Origin: Apostichopus japonicus
Taxonomy: Eukaryota > Echinodermata > Holothuroidea > Aspidochirotida > Stichopodidae
DNA: 64,000 nucleotides
NCBI RefSeq assembly: GCF_037975245.1
Contig: NC_092566.1
Location: 5,950,001-6,014,000 of the forward strand
Reading direction: 5' to 3'
In this document: positions 11,935 through 22,763 of the stretch, in pieces
Layout: each line of letters starts with the position of its first letter
How positions within the stretch are numbered: position 1 is the first letter of the stretch
Notes under the pieces: generated by a model
Told to the model about the DNA's origin: nothing
Database searches by the model: none
The model's input: only the letters and a program-made list of their open reading frames with translations
Translations under genes and position numbers: made by a program

Positions 11935-12799
11935 ATTTCATGTTAAATAGATAGCCCAGGTGTATGTTTATAACTGACTGAAGACCGAGAAACACATTCT
12001 AAGCATCCTGATCTAATTGCATTCATTTCCTGTGCATGATTTTTTTTTACAATTTTCTACGAAAAGTCAATTTAAAGCCAAGAGCCTGTGTTGTGACAAA
12101 ATTTCACACTGGTAACAGCATAGGAAACTTGGATGCCAAAATATTGAAGGGGAAAAAATGGTTTTAACCAATGTCAATTCATAGCATGGCTCTTGCTTAT
12201 ATACCTCAAGTTCCCTTTTGGAACAAAATGTTTTAACTTCAAAAGTTGTTTTCTCAAACTGGTACAAATAATAGATGAATACAATTTGAGGTTTTCTTTC
12301 ATCTGCCAAAACTGTTTTTGTGATTTGATTGTACATGTAACTGGAAAATCTTAAAGCAGGAAGTGATAACTGAAATCAAACTTTGTTATTTGTTTGACCT
12401 ACTGTACAAGTTATATCTTATCAGGCGGAATTGGGGGGGGGTAGGATGGGAGAAGGGGGAGGGGGCATTTAACTTTGACATGCTTAACATGCCAAGTACA
12501 GTACTATACTGTTGTAGCCTTTAGTCTTGTTGGCTACTTTAAATGTTATATATTTTCTGCAAACAGACACTTTAATTATGAAAGCAATTCAACATTACGC
12601 GCCATGGGGGTCATTTTGAGACCAATGTGCAATGCATTTTGGCAACCTTTCTTTTTATCTATGATACTGCTTTTGATTTTTGAAACAACCTTACTGATTT
12701 GCCTGAGGTTTTTAAGGATCTTCAATTAAACATAAATTAGACAAGGGATGGTTATTTGGTGAGTACCATTGTGTTCTAATCTTCTAATCCACAACAAAA
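11935..12799. other. non-coding stretch, no gene seen
   Basis: AT-rich with G-rich runs near 12431-12465. Open frames of 80-90 codons occur on both strands here, but their residues look random and they lack exon-type boundaries. Confidence 0.5.
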
Positions 12800-13280
12800 G
12801 GCCTGTATAGTGATGTACCGGGATAGCCAATTAACTGCTTTAATCTATGAATGTATAGGCCTGTATAGTGGTGTACCAGGGTAGTCAAGCAATTGCTCTA
12901 AGACATGAATGTATAGGCGGGTATAGTCATGTAACAGGACTAGCAAGCTTAAATAAACGAATGTATAGGCTGGAATAGTGATGTACTGGGGTAGTCAAGA
13001 AACTGCTTTAATCTATGAATGTATAGGCCTATGTAGTGACGTACCAGGGTAGCCAAGCAACTGCTTTAATCTATGAATGTATAGGCCTGTATAGTGATTT
13101 ACCAGGATAGCCAAGCAACTGCTTTAATTCAAGAAAGTATATAGGCGTGTATAGTGATGTACCGGAATAGCCAAGCAACTGCTGTAAGCTATCAATATAT
13201 AAGCTTGTACAGTGATATACCAGGAATGCCAAGCTTTAAGACATGAATGTTAGAGGCCTGTATAGTGATGTGTGTGGATA
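12800..13280. repeat. 58-bp tandem satellite
   Basis: Eight to nine diverged copies of a unit of about 58 bp beginning GGCCTGTATAGTGATGTACC. Unit starts are near 12800, 12858, 12916, 12968, 13026, 13084, 13144, 13203 and 13255. The copies share GCCAAGCAACTGCTTTAATC and ATGAATGTATA in their second half. Copies differ by substitutions and small indels, so the array is not recent. Confidence 0.95.
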
Positions 13281-14280
13281 ATAAATACCAACAATTGCAT
13301 TTTGACTGTATACACACTTCGTTTATTGATGTACAACGATAATGGACTCTAAGCTACTGTATTATGCAATGAAGGGGAAGACCTTATGTGATTTATGCTG
13401 ATTAGAAGGTAGAGGAAACATTTAACTTAGTTTCTAGGTTAGACAAGCAATACACTACACAAGCCAATTAAAATACCTAATTTTGATGGTTTGAAGTGGA
13501 TAGAGTTTCATGTAAAGTATGTATATAGTATCGGAAAGGTTACGGATATTTAAACAAAAATCTATGTTTGGAATTATGTCTCTCAAGTTTCAATTGTTTT
13601 TACATTCAATGACGGTATAAGGACCCTGTGAAGTTGATTTGATTTGATTTTACCTTCACCCTCAAAAAGTTGTTTACGTAATACAATTCCCATTGGATCA
13701 GATGTTTTTCTGGGTCACATTCAGCATCTCGATGCATTGTATTTCTTCAGTGCTATGTGTTAATGGATATAATCACATTATATGGTATCGGACATAGCAT
13801 ATCAATCTATTGCACACCCATATATATCCACATCATTGCTTGCAAATATCCACAAAAAAAGTTTTTTTTGTGATGGATATATATATATATATATATAGAT
13901 ATGCAAAAAAATGCATTCTTTAGTTCATGGAAATGCATTTTCATTGGCTATACCCTTACAATTAAAACAGGTTAAAGTACTTAGTATAGTGATTAAAGTT
14001 ATTAGTCACTTGATAATCAGTTCTGACTCCAAGACATGATTCTAGCTACCATCATTAATTTCACTGTGGCGATGATTCACACATATACTAATATACTATA
14101 TTCTAATACTAAACAAGTGGTCACATATTGCTACCAATCCACTAATGATTTATAGAGGTTGGGATACCAATTAAACAGCATCAAATCTCCTTGTAGGAAG
14201 GGTATCCTCTGAATTGACATGATCCATATATAGCACACTGATTATAGGTCTGATTTCACCCTTGTATTCTAGTTGTATCT
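13281..14280. other. non-coding stretch with (TA)n and a small inverted repeat
   Basis: No exon recognised. A (TA)n tract lies near 13877-13898, directly after a near-palindrome formed by ATCCACAAAAAAA (13848-13860) and TTTTTTTTGTGATGGAT (13862-13878). Confidence 0.5.
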
Positions 14281-15348
14281 ACTCATATTTCATAGATTTG
14301 TGCTATATCTCATACTCACACTCTAATAGATTGGTGCTATATCTCATACTCACACTCATAGGTTTGTGCTGTATCTTATACTCACACTCATAGAAATGTG
14401 CTATATCTCATACTCACACTCATAGATTTGTGCTGTATCTCATACTCACACACTCATAGATTTGTGCTGTATCTCATACTCACACTAATAGGTTTGTGCT
14501 GTATCTCATACTCACACTCATAGGTTTGTGTTATATCTCATACTCACACACTCATAGATTTGTGCTTTATCTCACACTCACACTCATAGATTTGTGCTGT
14601 ATTTCATACTCTCACTCATAGATTTGTGCTATATCTCATACTCACACACTCATAGATTTGTGCTCTATCCCATTCTCACACTCATAGCTTTGTGCTGTAT
14701 CTCATACTCACACTCATAGATTTGTGCTATATCTCATACTCACACTCATAGATTTGTGCTGTAGCTCATACTCACACACTCATAGATTTGTGCTATATCT
14801 CATACTCACACACTCATAGATTTGTGCTGTATCTCATACTCACACTCATAGATTTTTGCTATATCTCATACTCACACTCATAGATTTGTGCTATATCTCA
14901 TACTCAAACTCATAGATTTGTGCTATATCTCATACTCACACTTATAGATTTGTGCTATATCTCATACTCACACTCATAGATTTTTGTTATATCTCATACT
15001 CATACTCATAGGTTTGTGCTTTATCTCATACTCACACTCATAGATATGTGCTATATCTCATATACTCATAGGCATGTGTTGTATCTCATACTCACACTCT
15101 CATAGATTTGTGCTATATCTCATACTCATAAATATGTGCTCTTATCTCATACTCTCACACTCATAGATTTATGCTATATCTCATACTCACACACTCATAG
15201 GTTTGTGCTATATCTCATACTCACACTTATAGATTTGTGCTATATCTCACACTCATAAATATGTGCTCTTATCTCATACTCTCACACTCATAGATTTATG
15301 CTATATCTCATACTCTCACACTCATAGATTTATGCTATATCTCATAAT
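14281..15348. repeat. 1.07-kb minisatellite, 31-35 bp unit
   Basis: Roughly 32 copies of a unit built from CATAGATTTGTGCTATATCT followed by CATACTCACACT. Copies differ mainly in the number of CA or CT steps and in ATAT versus GTAT, giving unit lengths of 31 to about 35. There is no open frame. It is likely to be length-polymorphic between individuals. Confidence 0.97.
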
Positions 15349-17281
15349 CTCTTGGTAATCTAGTACAGATATTAGGGCCAAAATATAACTACTCATAGAT
15401 CCTTTTTCTCATACCTCTTATCTGAGATTCTACTTCAATGTACTCCTTATCATGATGTGCCGCCTGTGGTATTCCTACGTCAAGTTCTTTTAGTCAGGCT
15501 GGGCAGGGAACTTTTTGTCTCATCGCATTTGCTCGCTCGTAGCCCTTTAACATTTCAGTCATGCTATGGTAATTGTTTATGACCTAATGTCTTTGTTTAT
15601 CGACTAGTTCTTTCCTGTATACTTTTATTTTAGTGAATGAAATACTGCTTTTAATCATACAATTCAAGTTCACAAACTATAACCTTTTAAGATAACAGAA
15701 ATATTTGAGATTCGTTGTAGAAAATATACAGTTACCAGACCTTTAGAAACTGTATATGTTGGACCAGTATTTCTTAATTATTTCAGGTACTGAACAATCA
15801 GTTGTGGATCAGTAGAGGAGGGAGGGAAGGAGGTGTGGGTTAATAAAATTTAAAAAAAAAAACTACAATGGAAGAAAATTAGGGTGAGAAAAAGGAGATG
15901 GTGGGGAAGAGGGATAATTGGTGAGGGGGAGGGAGCTCGGGAGGGTTTAGAAGGACTATTGCGAGGATAAGCGAAATAATTTGTTAGACTATGGGAGGAC
16001 AATAACAGAGGGAATGGAGGAAGCCAATATGAAAAGGTGCTTACTTCAGTTGAAGAAGATAGGAGTTGTGAGATGAAGAAGGGGGAATTGGGATGGAATG
16101 AGAGGGATAATCTCCATTGACTTAAATTTTCTATTGATATGTTTACTCTATTTGAATGAAGACATTAACTGTAAAGGTGAAATGATGTTTTCACTGCTGT
16201 AGGATTGATGACTTAAATCTGATCTGTTTTTAAAAAAAAAAAAAATTACTGTAACTGATGGTATATCAATAATGTATATTATTTTTTATCATGTATACCA
16301 CATTGATTATCCTATCTCACTAATGCCTCTTTGCACCTTCTCCTTATGATACAAACCCCACAATTTTTAATTTTTTTTTTTTTTTTAAATTTGCAGTTTT
16401 GATTATGTTGCCTAGAATAAAACATAATGTTTAGGGAGAAACTCATACACAGGTATCTGTTTATGTGGTGTGGCAAGCAATTCAAAGAAAAAATGTATGA
16501 CAGTACGTGTGAAACTAAGCTTGTTTAAAAGCCAGGCTAAAACTTCTTGTTAAAATGTTTTCCTTGTTTTCCAGGTAAACAACTCCCACTGCAGTATCTT
16601 TCCCTACTTGTTATGTAGCTTTGACCCTTTCATAGCAGCAGTGCATACAATATTATTCAAAAACCGTAACTATTCATCTCTGCTGTACTTCCTTTACTCA
16701 CGTACCCATATATACCACACAAACAGCATTTTGTCTTTGTCAGTATCACAGAAGTAGTGAACAGCCTATTCATTACAGCAGCACAGCAAGCAAGCCAACT
16801 CAAAGATCTGCTTGCTCTGTGCTGGCATGCTTTGACACCCCTACGGTCTGTAAATGGTGCAGCCCTAAAGCATTTTACTATGTGTCAATTGTAAATGACT
16901 TGTCTACCTACAGTGCATAACACAAGCAAAGCAAAGCTACTCACATAACATCAATTGTCTGGGTAGTATCACTTCAATAGTTAAACACAAAGTGGTGTTG
17001 GTCACACTTAGTTTACTACTGTAGCAGGATACCCCCATTGATTATCACTCTTAATGGCTAAAAAGCTTATCTGTTATTGATATTAGTATTATTATTTATT
17101 TATTTGTTTGGGTCATTTGAAAAAAACATTGGATATTTTTACTTTTTATCTCTCTATCTTAATCAATCTGGGAAAGAGACTCAGGCTTATATTTTTAAAC
17201 TGGACCTATTACTTCATTATTGTGTTAAAATGACATTTCTGTGAGAGCTGGAAATCAGTTTGTTTGGACTACTCCTCTTAG
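15349..17281. other. non-coding stretch, no gene seen
   Basis: Contains purine-rich GGGAGG-type sequence at 15815-15990, A-runs near 15850 and 16232, and a T-run near 16370. I see no exon. The last bases (17267-17281) form a pyrimidine-rich stretch ending in AG, a possible splice acceptor for the candidate exon that follows. Confidence 0.5.
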
Positions 17282-17401
17282 TGGCGGCATCAAGGAAGAG
17301 GAGGCTTTACTGACAGTAAATGTGCAGGACGCAATCTCTGCTCTGACAACGACAAGGAGGAGGATGATGATGATGAGGATGATGATAATGCAGAGAATTG
17401 A
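17282..17401 (+). other. candidate orphan 3'-terminal exon with acidic tail
   Basis: A pyrimidine-rich stretch ending TTAG at 17281 is followed by a 39-codon open frame starting WRHQGRGGFTDSKCAG and ending in a run of Glu/Asp (EEDDDDEDDDN) before a TGA at 17399-17401. The piece is more CpG- and GC-rich than its surroundings. An in-frame TAG sits at the acceptor itself, so translation could only enter by splicing. An AATAAA lies near 17801. I do not recognise the protein. The acidic run comes from a (GAT/GAG)n simple repeat, so chance is a serious alternative, as is a non-coding 5' exon of the downstream gene ending at the GTAAGTG at 17694. Confidence 0.18.
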
Positions 17402-20400
17402 TTGAACAAGATTAGAATCAGTTCACGCTCTAAACAACAAAGCTGCTGCTTAAAGCTTGTTTTGTTTTTTGGAGTAACATCTCAAGAGATATTTGCAGAA
17501 AGAAACAAATATTCACTTTTTTTAAATCTGCTTTCAACATTCTTGTCAGGATTGAAGTGAATAATGGATGAGTCAAATATGGAATTTTCCCTCTCGTGCT
17601 AGAGATTATCGTTATTGGTTAAAGCCCTCTAATCCAAGGAAAAATAGTACTTGGGTTTATAGACTACTGATAGGATATACTTTAATTGCTCCGGTAAGTG
17701 TTGTCTAATTAAACTTTAACCTATTATCAATCAAGCTTGCTTGCGAATGTAGTGGTTTGCTCTTTGATTATCAACTGCAACATTTTATACACTGTAGGAC
17801 AATAAAACAGCTATACTTAAGTTCTCAATATCTTCTTTCATTTGCTGACAATTACATTAGCATTGTTTAATTGCATCTGTTTGTATTTCTCAGTTAGCTT
17901 AGGTCTCTTTAGAAAGCTCTCATAATTTGATTTTGTGTGTGGGGTTTTTTTTCTCTTTCTTTTATCTATTTTGCCGCTTATTTGTTTTGGTTACATTTAA
18001 ATTGAGTTTTGCTGCATTGATAGGGATTAGTTGCATTAATTGTTTTGTTGATAGTATGTGAGTAGCAGATAATTATGCAATTCCTTAATTGATTTGCTTA
18101 CATGAAAGAGTTGTACAGAAAAGTGAAAGGCTGTTAAAGCAAAATTGTGCAATTTATATTAATATTTAGATCGTATGTATCAATGAAATATAGATAGTTA
18201 TTGCTGCTAACAGTGTGATTATGTAGGCTAGTAAATGGAGTTTTGATTTAATTAAGATGTAATTAGTATTCACTCGAGGCCACAAAGGATAGGTCTAACT
18301 CAGCTATTATACATGCACTGATAATGCTAGCAGTTGTAAAATTAGGATAGGGTTACTTAATTGTTTTTTTGAGGATTTATCTTAGCATTCCATCAGCAAT
18401 AGAGTATCTTACAGTATCATTGGCATTCCTCTCATATTTCATGCTCTATCTTTGCCTCTTAATTTTCATCCTCATTAAATTCATAGATACCAGTAACTTA
18501 TTGTGCTTGTTTTTCCTTTAGTATTTAATGTACTGGGTGATATAATGTTATGTGATGTATCAGCATTATGGGAGGTGCATTAATGAGCCAATTGGTTACA
18601 TTTAAAGGGGAAGCCAAGAAAAGGTTGAACATGATAAAAAAATATGATTAAATGAAACAGTCATGAGTGAATCGAGGGGGGGGGAGGGGTGGTGTGAAGG
18701 ATGGAGTATCATGTTTGTGGTGTTTCGTTGTTCGTGCCCAAATTGAAGGAAGGCATGTCAGATGATAAGTAAACTTCATATGGATTATAGCTATCCCTAG
18801 ATGGATGGTAGTGTAGCACCCCCCTAATTTTTGGATAAATCAGTATTTATTGGAATTTAGATTCTCCCCTCCCTAGAATAGGTTCCCCTACAAATTTTTG
18901 GGTGCTCATGCCAGAGTTAAATGACCTGTTACTTTCTGCAGGACGTTGGTATGACTATGCGATTATGTTTGGAATGACATTGCTTTGTCAGATTTGTTAA
19001 CAGAACAGATGGATGTTAGTAGCAATATCAAATGGATTTGTATGGCTGTTCCACATGGATTTTAACAACATCAACTGGATGTAGATTATAACTATTGAAT
19101 GAATTGTAACTACAATTATATATGGATTGTAGAACTGTTCTTGGATTTTAACAGCTCATAAAATAGACCATTGGGCTAACTTCTTTAACTACACCATATT
19201 CAGCATAATGACCTCTTGATTTATAGATTTTGATACCTGGTGTTATAGAGCTCTGACTCATATTGAAACTAAAGATGTACAGTGAGTTATTATGTCCCAT
19301 CCACATGAATCATTTCAAGATTAAAGAAAACTTTTAAAGAAAAATGTGGTGGAAAATTTTGAAATAGCTTAGAGAAGAAAATTCTCCCCAATATAGAACC
19401 CTGGGGCACAAAAATCAAACATTCTTGGGCCCATACAGTCTCCTGGTGTTGGGACCATGTGATCAGAGAGGTTAAGGAGTTGCTGCATATATAACACGTA
19501 CACTATCTGAATGTCTGAATCTACAGGGATTTATGTATGATGTACAATCACTTGTGTCCAACCGTTTCTAAAGCTAACCTTGTATGATCTTCAAACAGAA
19601 AATCCTTCCTTATTTGTTGAAATTCATTCAACCTGCTAATACCCCTTCTCATTCAAATGACTCTACTCAAAAGCTTACATCTGAATAGAACCAATTTGTG
19701 TGTCTGTTTGGAACACTGTAGCCAGTAATATCAATGGGTTTTGTATTGACAAAGCAAACTGCCAGTCTATGACAACTGTGATGAACAGTAGGTTTCACTG
19801 ATTGTAATGGATCTGAAGGCTTTATGCACTGATATGTCAGTTAAAGTATCCATGCTATGAAATGGATAAATGGAATCAAAAGTTGGTCATTTGATGCTGT
19901 AATGTAGCTACTAGCTACAACATCACAAGTGCCTTAAATATGGTGTTCTTTTCATGTCACTGTTTAGACTATTAGTGTGTGCTATGAAACTGCTGAAATT
20001 GCAACATTTGGTTGTATAGGAGAGAAATTGCTACCGGTGGTTTGTATATTTGCAATCTCACATAGCTCTCTACTGCGCGGCGGAATTCTATCAAGTGTTT
20101 TATGATGGCTGTAGTCTTAATGGTTCTATGTTGTATTAGCCTTGTATTTATGAATGTTCATAATCATTAGGAGAGGGAAGTTGGAGGGAGGGGACATGAT
20201 ACTGTAAAGAAGCCCATCACTTCAGTGGATCCACCAAAACATGAACACTATGCATGAAATATGTCCATAATAATTCTGGAAATATTGCAGGCATAATAAA
20301 TGTTTCAACCGTAGTCAGAGAATCATAATTGGTATTAGGGAATCCCAGATAATTAGAAACTGTAAAATAACGTAAGTACCACCGATCATTGAAACTGTTA

Positions 20401-20596
20401 AACTTTTAAACACAAATCAGTTCCTATTTGTAAAAGGTAAATGTCCTTGCTTCCCTCATCTTGACAAATTTCACTCATTGTAGTTTTTAGTGAGACAGAT
20501 TGCCATGTTTGCAATCTAATAATAATATACAACAAACAGTTGTGAATGTTTAATTTACAATAATGGTTTGCTACCCCTGGCCAATGATTCTTGGGT
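17402..20596. other. non-coding stretch, no gene seen
   Basis: AT-rich. It contains a good splice-donor-like CCGGTAAGTG at 17691-17700 with no supported exon, and G-runs near 18677. No RNA gene or mobile-element boundary recognised. Confidence 0.5.
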
Positions 20597-20707
20597 AGCA
20601 TACAGACCGAGTGTATGGTCCCTACAACTAAACAGCATACAGACCAAGTGTATGGTCCCTACAACTAAACAGCATACAGACCGAGTGTATGGTCCCTACA
20701 ACTAAAC
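20597..20707. repeat. 37-bp unit, three tandem copies
   Basis: Three nearly identical 37-bp copies beginning AGCATACAGACCGAGTGTAT start at 20597, 20634 and 20671. The middle copy has CCAAG in place of CCGAG. The low divergence indicates recent duplication. Confidence 0.97.
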
Positions 20708-22210
20708 AAACTCTTTGTGGAACAGTGGTTCATACATTGAGTCGATTTCTTCACTGAAGTAACAACAACAACAATGTTGCAAAGGTCATGCAAATCATGT
20801 GGGAGACATATCACTGCCCTAATGGTGCACTACATACATGCATGTCCAATGCATGTCCAATGCATGTGATAGAAATGCAGGAAAGTTCTGTTGCAAAAAA
20901 GAGATATTTTTGTTAAATTTTACCCTTTAACACAATATGAACTGAAGAAGAGAATGTTGCCAACACATTCTGACAGTAGAAGAATACACACACATACAAA
21001 CTTGTTATAGAGCTTGATGTCAATACTGACACATTAAATTACTTTAAAAGGTGACATAAAATTCAGTATCAAAGTCAAATATGGTCAGATTATAAAAAAA
21101 ACAATTTCTGTGATACTCAAAATAACCATTATCGTGCCATTTCTGCGATGAAGTGTTTATTGGGATATAGTTATCAGTGAATATTAGTGTGCAAGAATAA
21201 TAATTTTCATAAGACATGGTAATCTTTCATCGAAAGTAGATTATGAGAATTATGAATGGGGCTATGACATGCACTTGCAGATTATACAAGTATGCTCTGC
21301 ATCATTTGAATTTAAAATTTTGCTGCAATAACATCATGCCAGTTTAGTATTTAGGAGATCTTAATCATGTTTGAGAAAGGCTGACCAACGCTACACTCTC
21401 AGTATTTTCCCACCCATCTCTTTTCTCCATACCCTCTCCCACCTCTCCACCTAACCCTCTTCTCTCCTCTTCCTCTTTCCACACACCATATTCAACCCTT
21501 CCCCCCCACTCTCTCTCCTTCCTCTATTCTCACCCTGTCCCTTGCCCCTCTCTCCTTCCTCTATCCTCACCCTGTCCCTCGCCTCCTCTATATTCCATAC
21601 AAAGTCTGGACCTCCCAGTGTGATGCACCCCTGAGTATGTAGTAGCACCATCACTGTACACATACAGGTGTGTTCATACACAACTGAATCGATTGTAAAT
21701 TACTAAATATCTGTAAGATGAAGCGTGAGCCTAGAACGGATATAGATCACCTGTAATTCACAGTAGGTGATTTAGTTGAGGTTTGTCATGTCTGGTCTAT
21801 GATAGCACTACATTGTGTTACTTCTGTTGTAATCAGTGTTAATTCCAGCCTGCAGCTCTTCTATTACTGCACTGTTAGTAGTATCAGTACATACAGTATA
21901 GTCAAGGCCTGTATTTACTTTAGCTGTAGTGCTCTGTTAGCGTTTTTAAAGTATCACACTTTTGTACACTCTGTATATAACAAGTATGTTGGAACAAAAG
22001 AAATATATCATAGTGAATGTATGCTGTGATTGTTTTGCTAACTTCAAGCTGTGCAAACAACCATACCTGTTGTCACAAAATTTTTGTGAGAATATATTGC
22101 ATTGGCATTGCATTTGTAAGAGATTACAGTATAGTATTCACTCATACCATCCAGCAGAACTTGATCATTTGAGGGCCAGACCAACATGATCAAGATGTAG
22201 GACAATTTTT
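20708..22210. other. non-coding stretch, no gene seen
   Basis: Contains a long pyrimidine-rich CTCTCC/CCTCTT tract at about 21415-21595 that produces a spurious Glu/Arg/Gly-rich frame on the minus strand. No exon or RNA gene recognised. Confidence 0.5.
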
Positions 22211-22763
22211 CAGACCTGTCAACCTGTTTGCCAAAATAGGGAGAATAACATTTTTCAGGGCCAAAAAATAGGGAGAACAAGGGGAAAATAGGGAGGTTGG
22301 TAATTTTCAACTAAAATGATATAAATACTCCTAAATACGTATAGTCTTCTTATTCAATACAGTGAGAGAATCATCCAATCAGTGTTTCTTGTTGTAGTTT
22401 ACAGCAGCTCGCTTTGCTTTCTACAGGGTTTCTTTAGTAGGCTTCCATTTGAAACAGGGAACAGTGGATTCTGGGTACTGTGACTTCATGGCTAGTATGC
22501 TAGATAGAGTCCCATCAAGCTTGAGACTTGACCGACTGTCTGTCTTGTTCTTGCGAACTACACTGAATAGCCTTTCCTGTTCAGCGTTACTGTGGGGAAT
22601 TACTAATTACCAAGCATAGGACTAACTGTTGGCTATTTTCAGAAATGTAGCAAGTGATGAAACATTAAAAAACCCGGGAGAAAAGAATATGAAACCGGGA
22701 GGCCGGGAGATTCGGGTAAAAACCGGGAGTCTCCTGGTAACACCGGGAGAGTTGACAGGTCTG
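22211..22763 (-). mobile_element. deleted hAT-family transposon
   Basis: The ends are exact inverted repeats CAGACCTGTCAAC (22211-22223) and GTTGACAGGTCTG (22751-22763). Subterminal copies of ATAGGGAGAA on the left and CCGGGAGA-type motifs on the right lie just inside the ends, as in other hAT elements whose transposase binds repeated subterminal sites. The interior carries the last 61 codons of a hAT transposase on the minus strand (see 22421-22606), placing the 3' end of the element at the left. Most of the transposase gene has been lost. The flanks (CAATTTTT and CTTTTTAC) do not form a clean 8-bp target duplication, so the insertion is old. Confidence 0.8.
22421..22606 (-). pseudogene. hAT transposase C-terminal fragment
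   Basis: Minus-strand translation gives 61 residues and a TAG stop (complement of 22421-22423). It starts LVIPHSNAEQERLFSVVRKN and continues with KTDSRSSLKLDGTLSSILAM. The pattern P-HSNAE-ER-FS-V---KT--R-SL---TL-S-L is the signature of the hAT C-terminal dimerisation domain, which in intact proteins makes transposases oligomerise. The residues after it end in FKWKPTKETL, matching the usual position of the protein end. Directly upstream (22607-22609) an in-frame stop interrupts the frame, and no further transposase sequence is recognisable, so this is a relic. A domesticated exon is possible but nothing supports it. Confidence 0.85.

Noticed and set aside
14281-15348. Possible CRISPR-like array of regularly spaced repeats
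   Set aside because: Repeats are contiguous with no unique spacers and the DNA is animal; it is a minisatellite.
21415-21600. Arg/Glu/Gly-rich protein on minus strand
   Set aside because: Created by a CTCTCC/CCTCTT simple-sequence tract.
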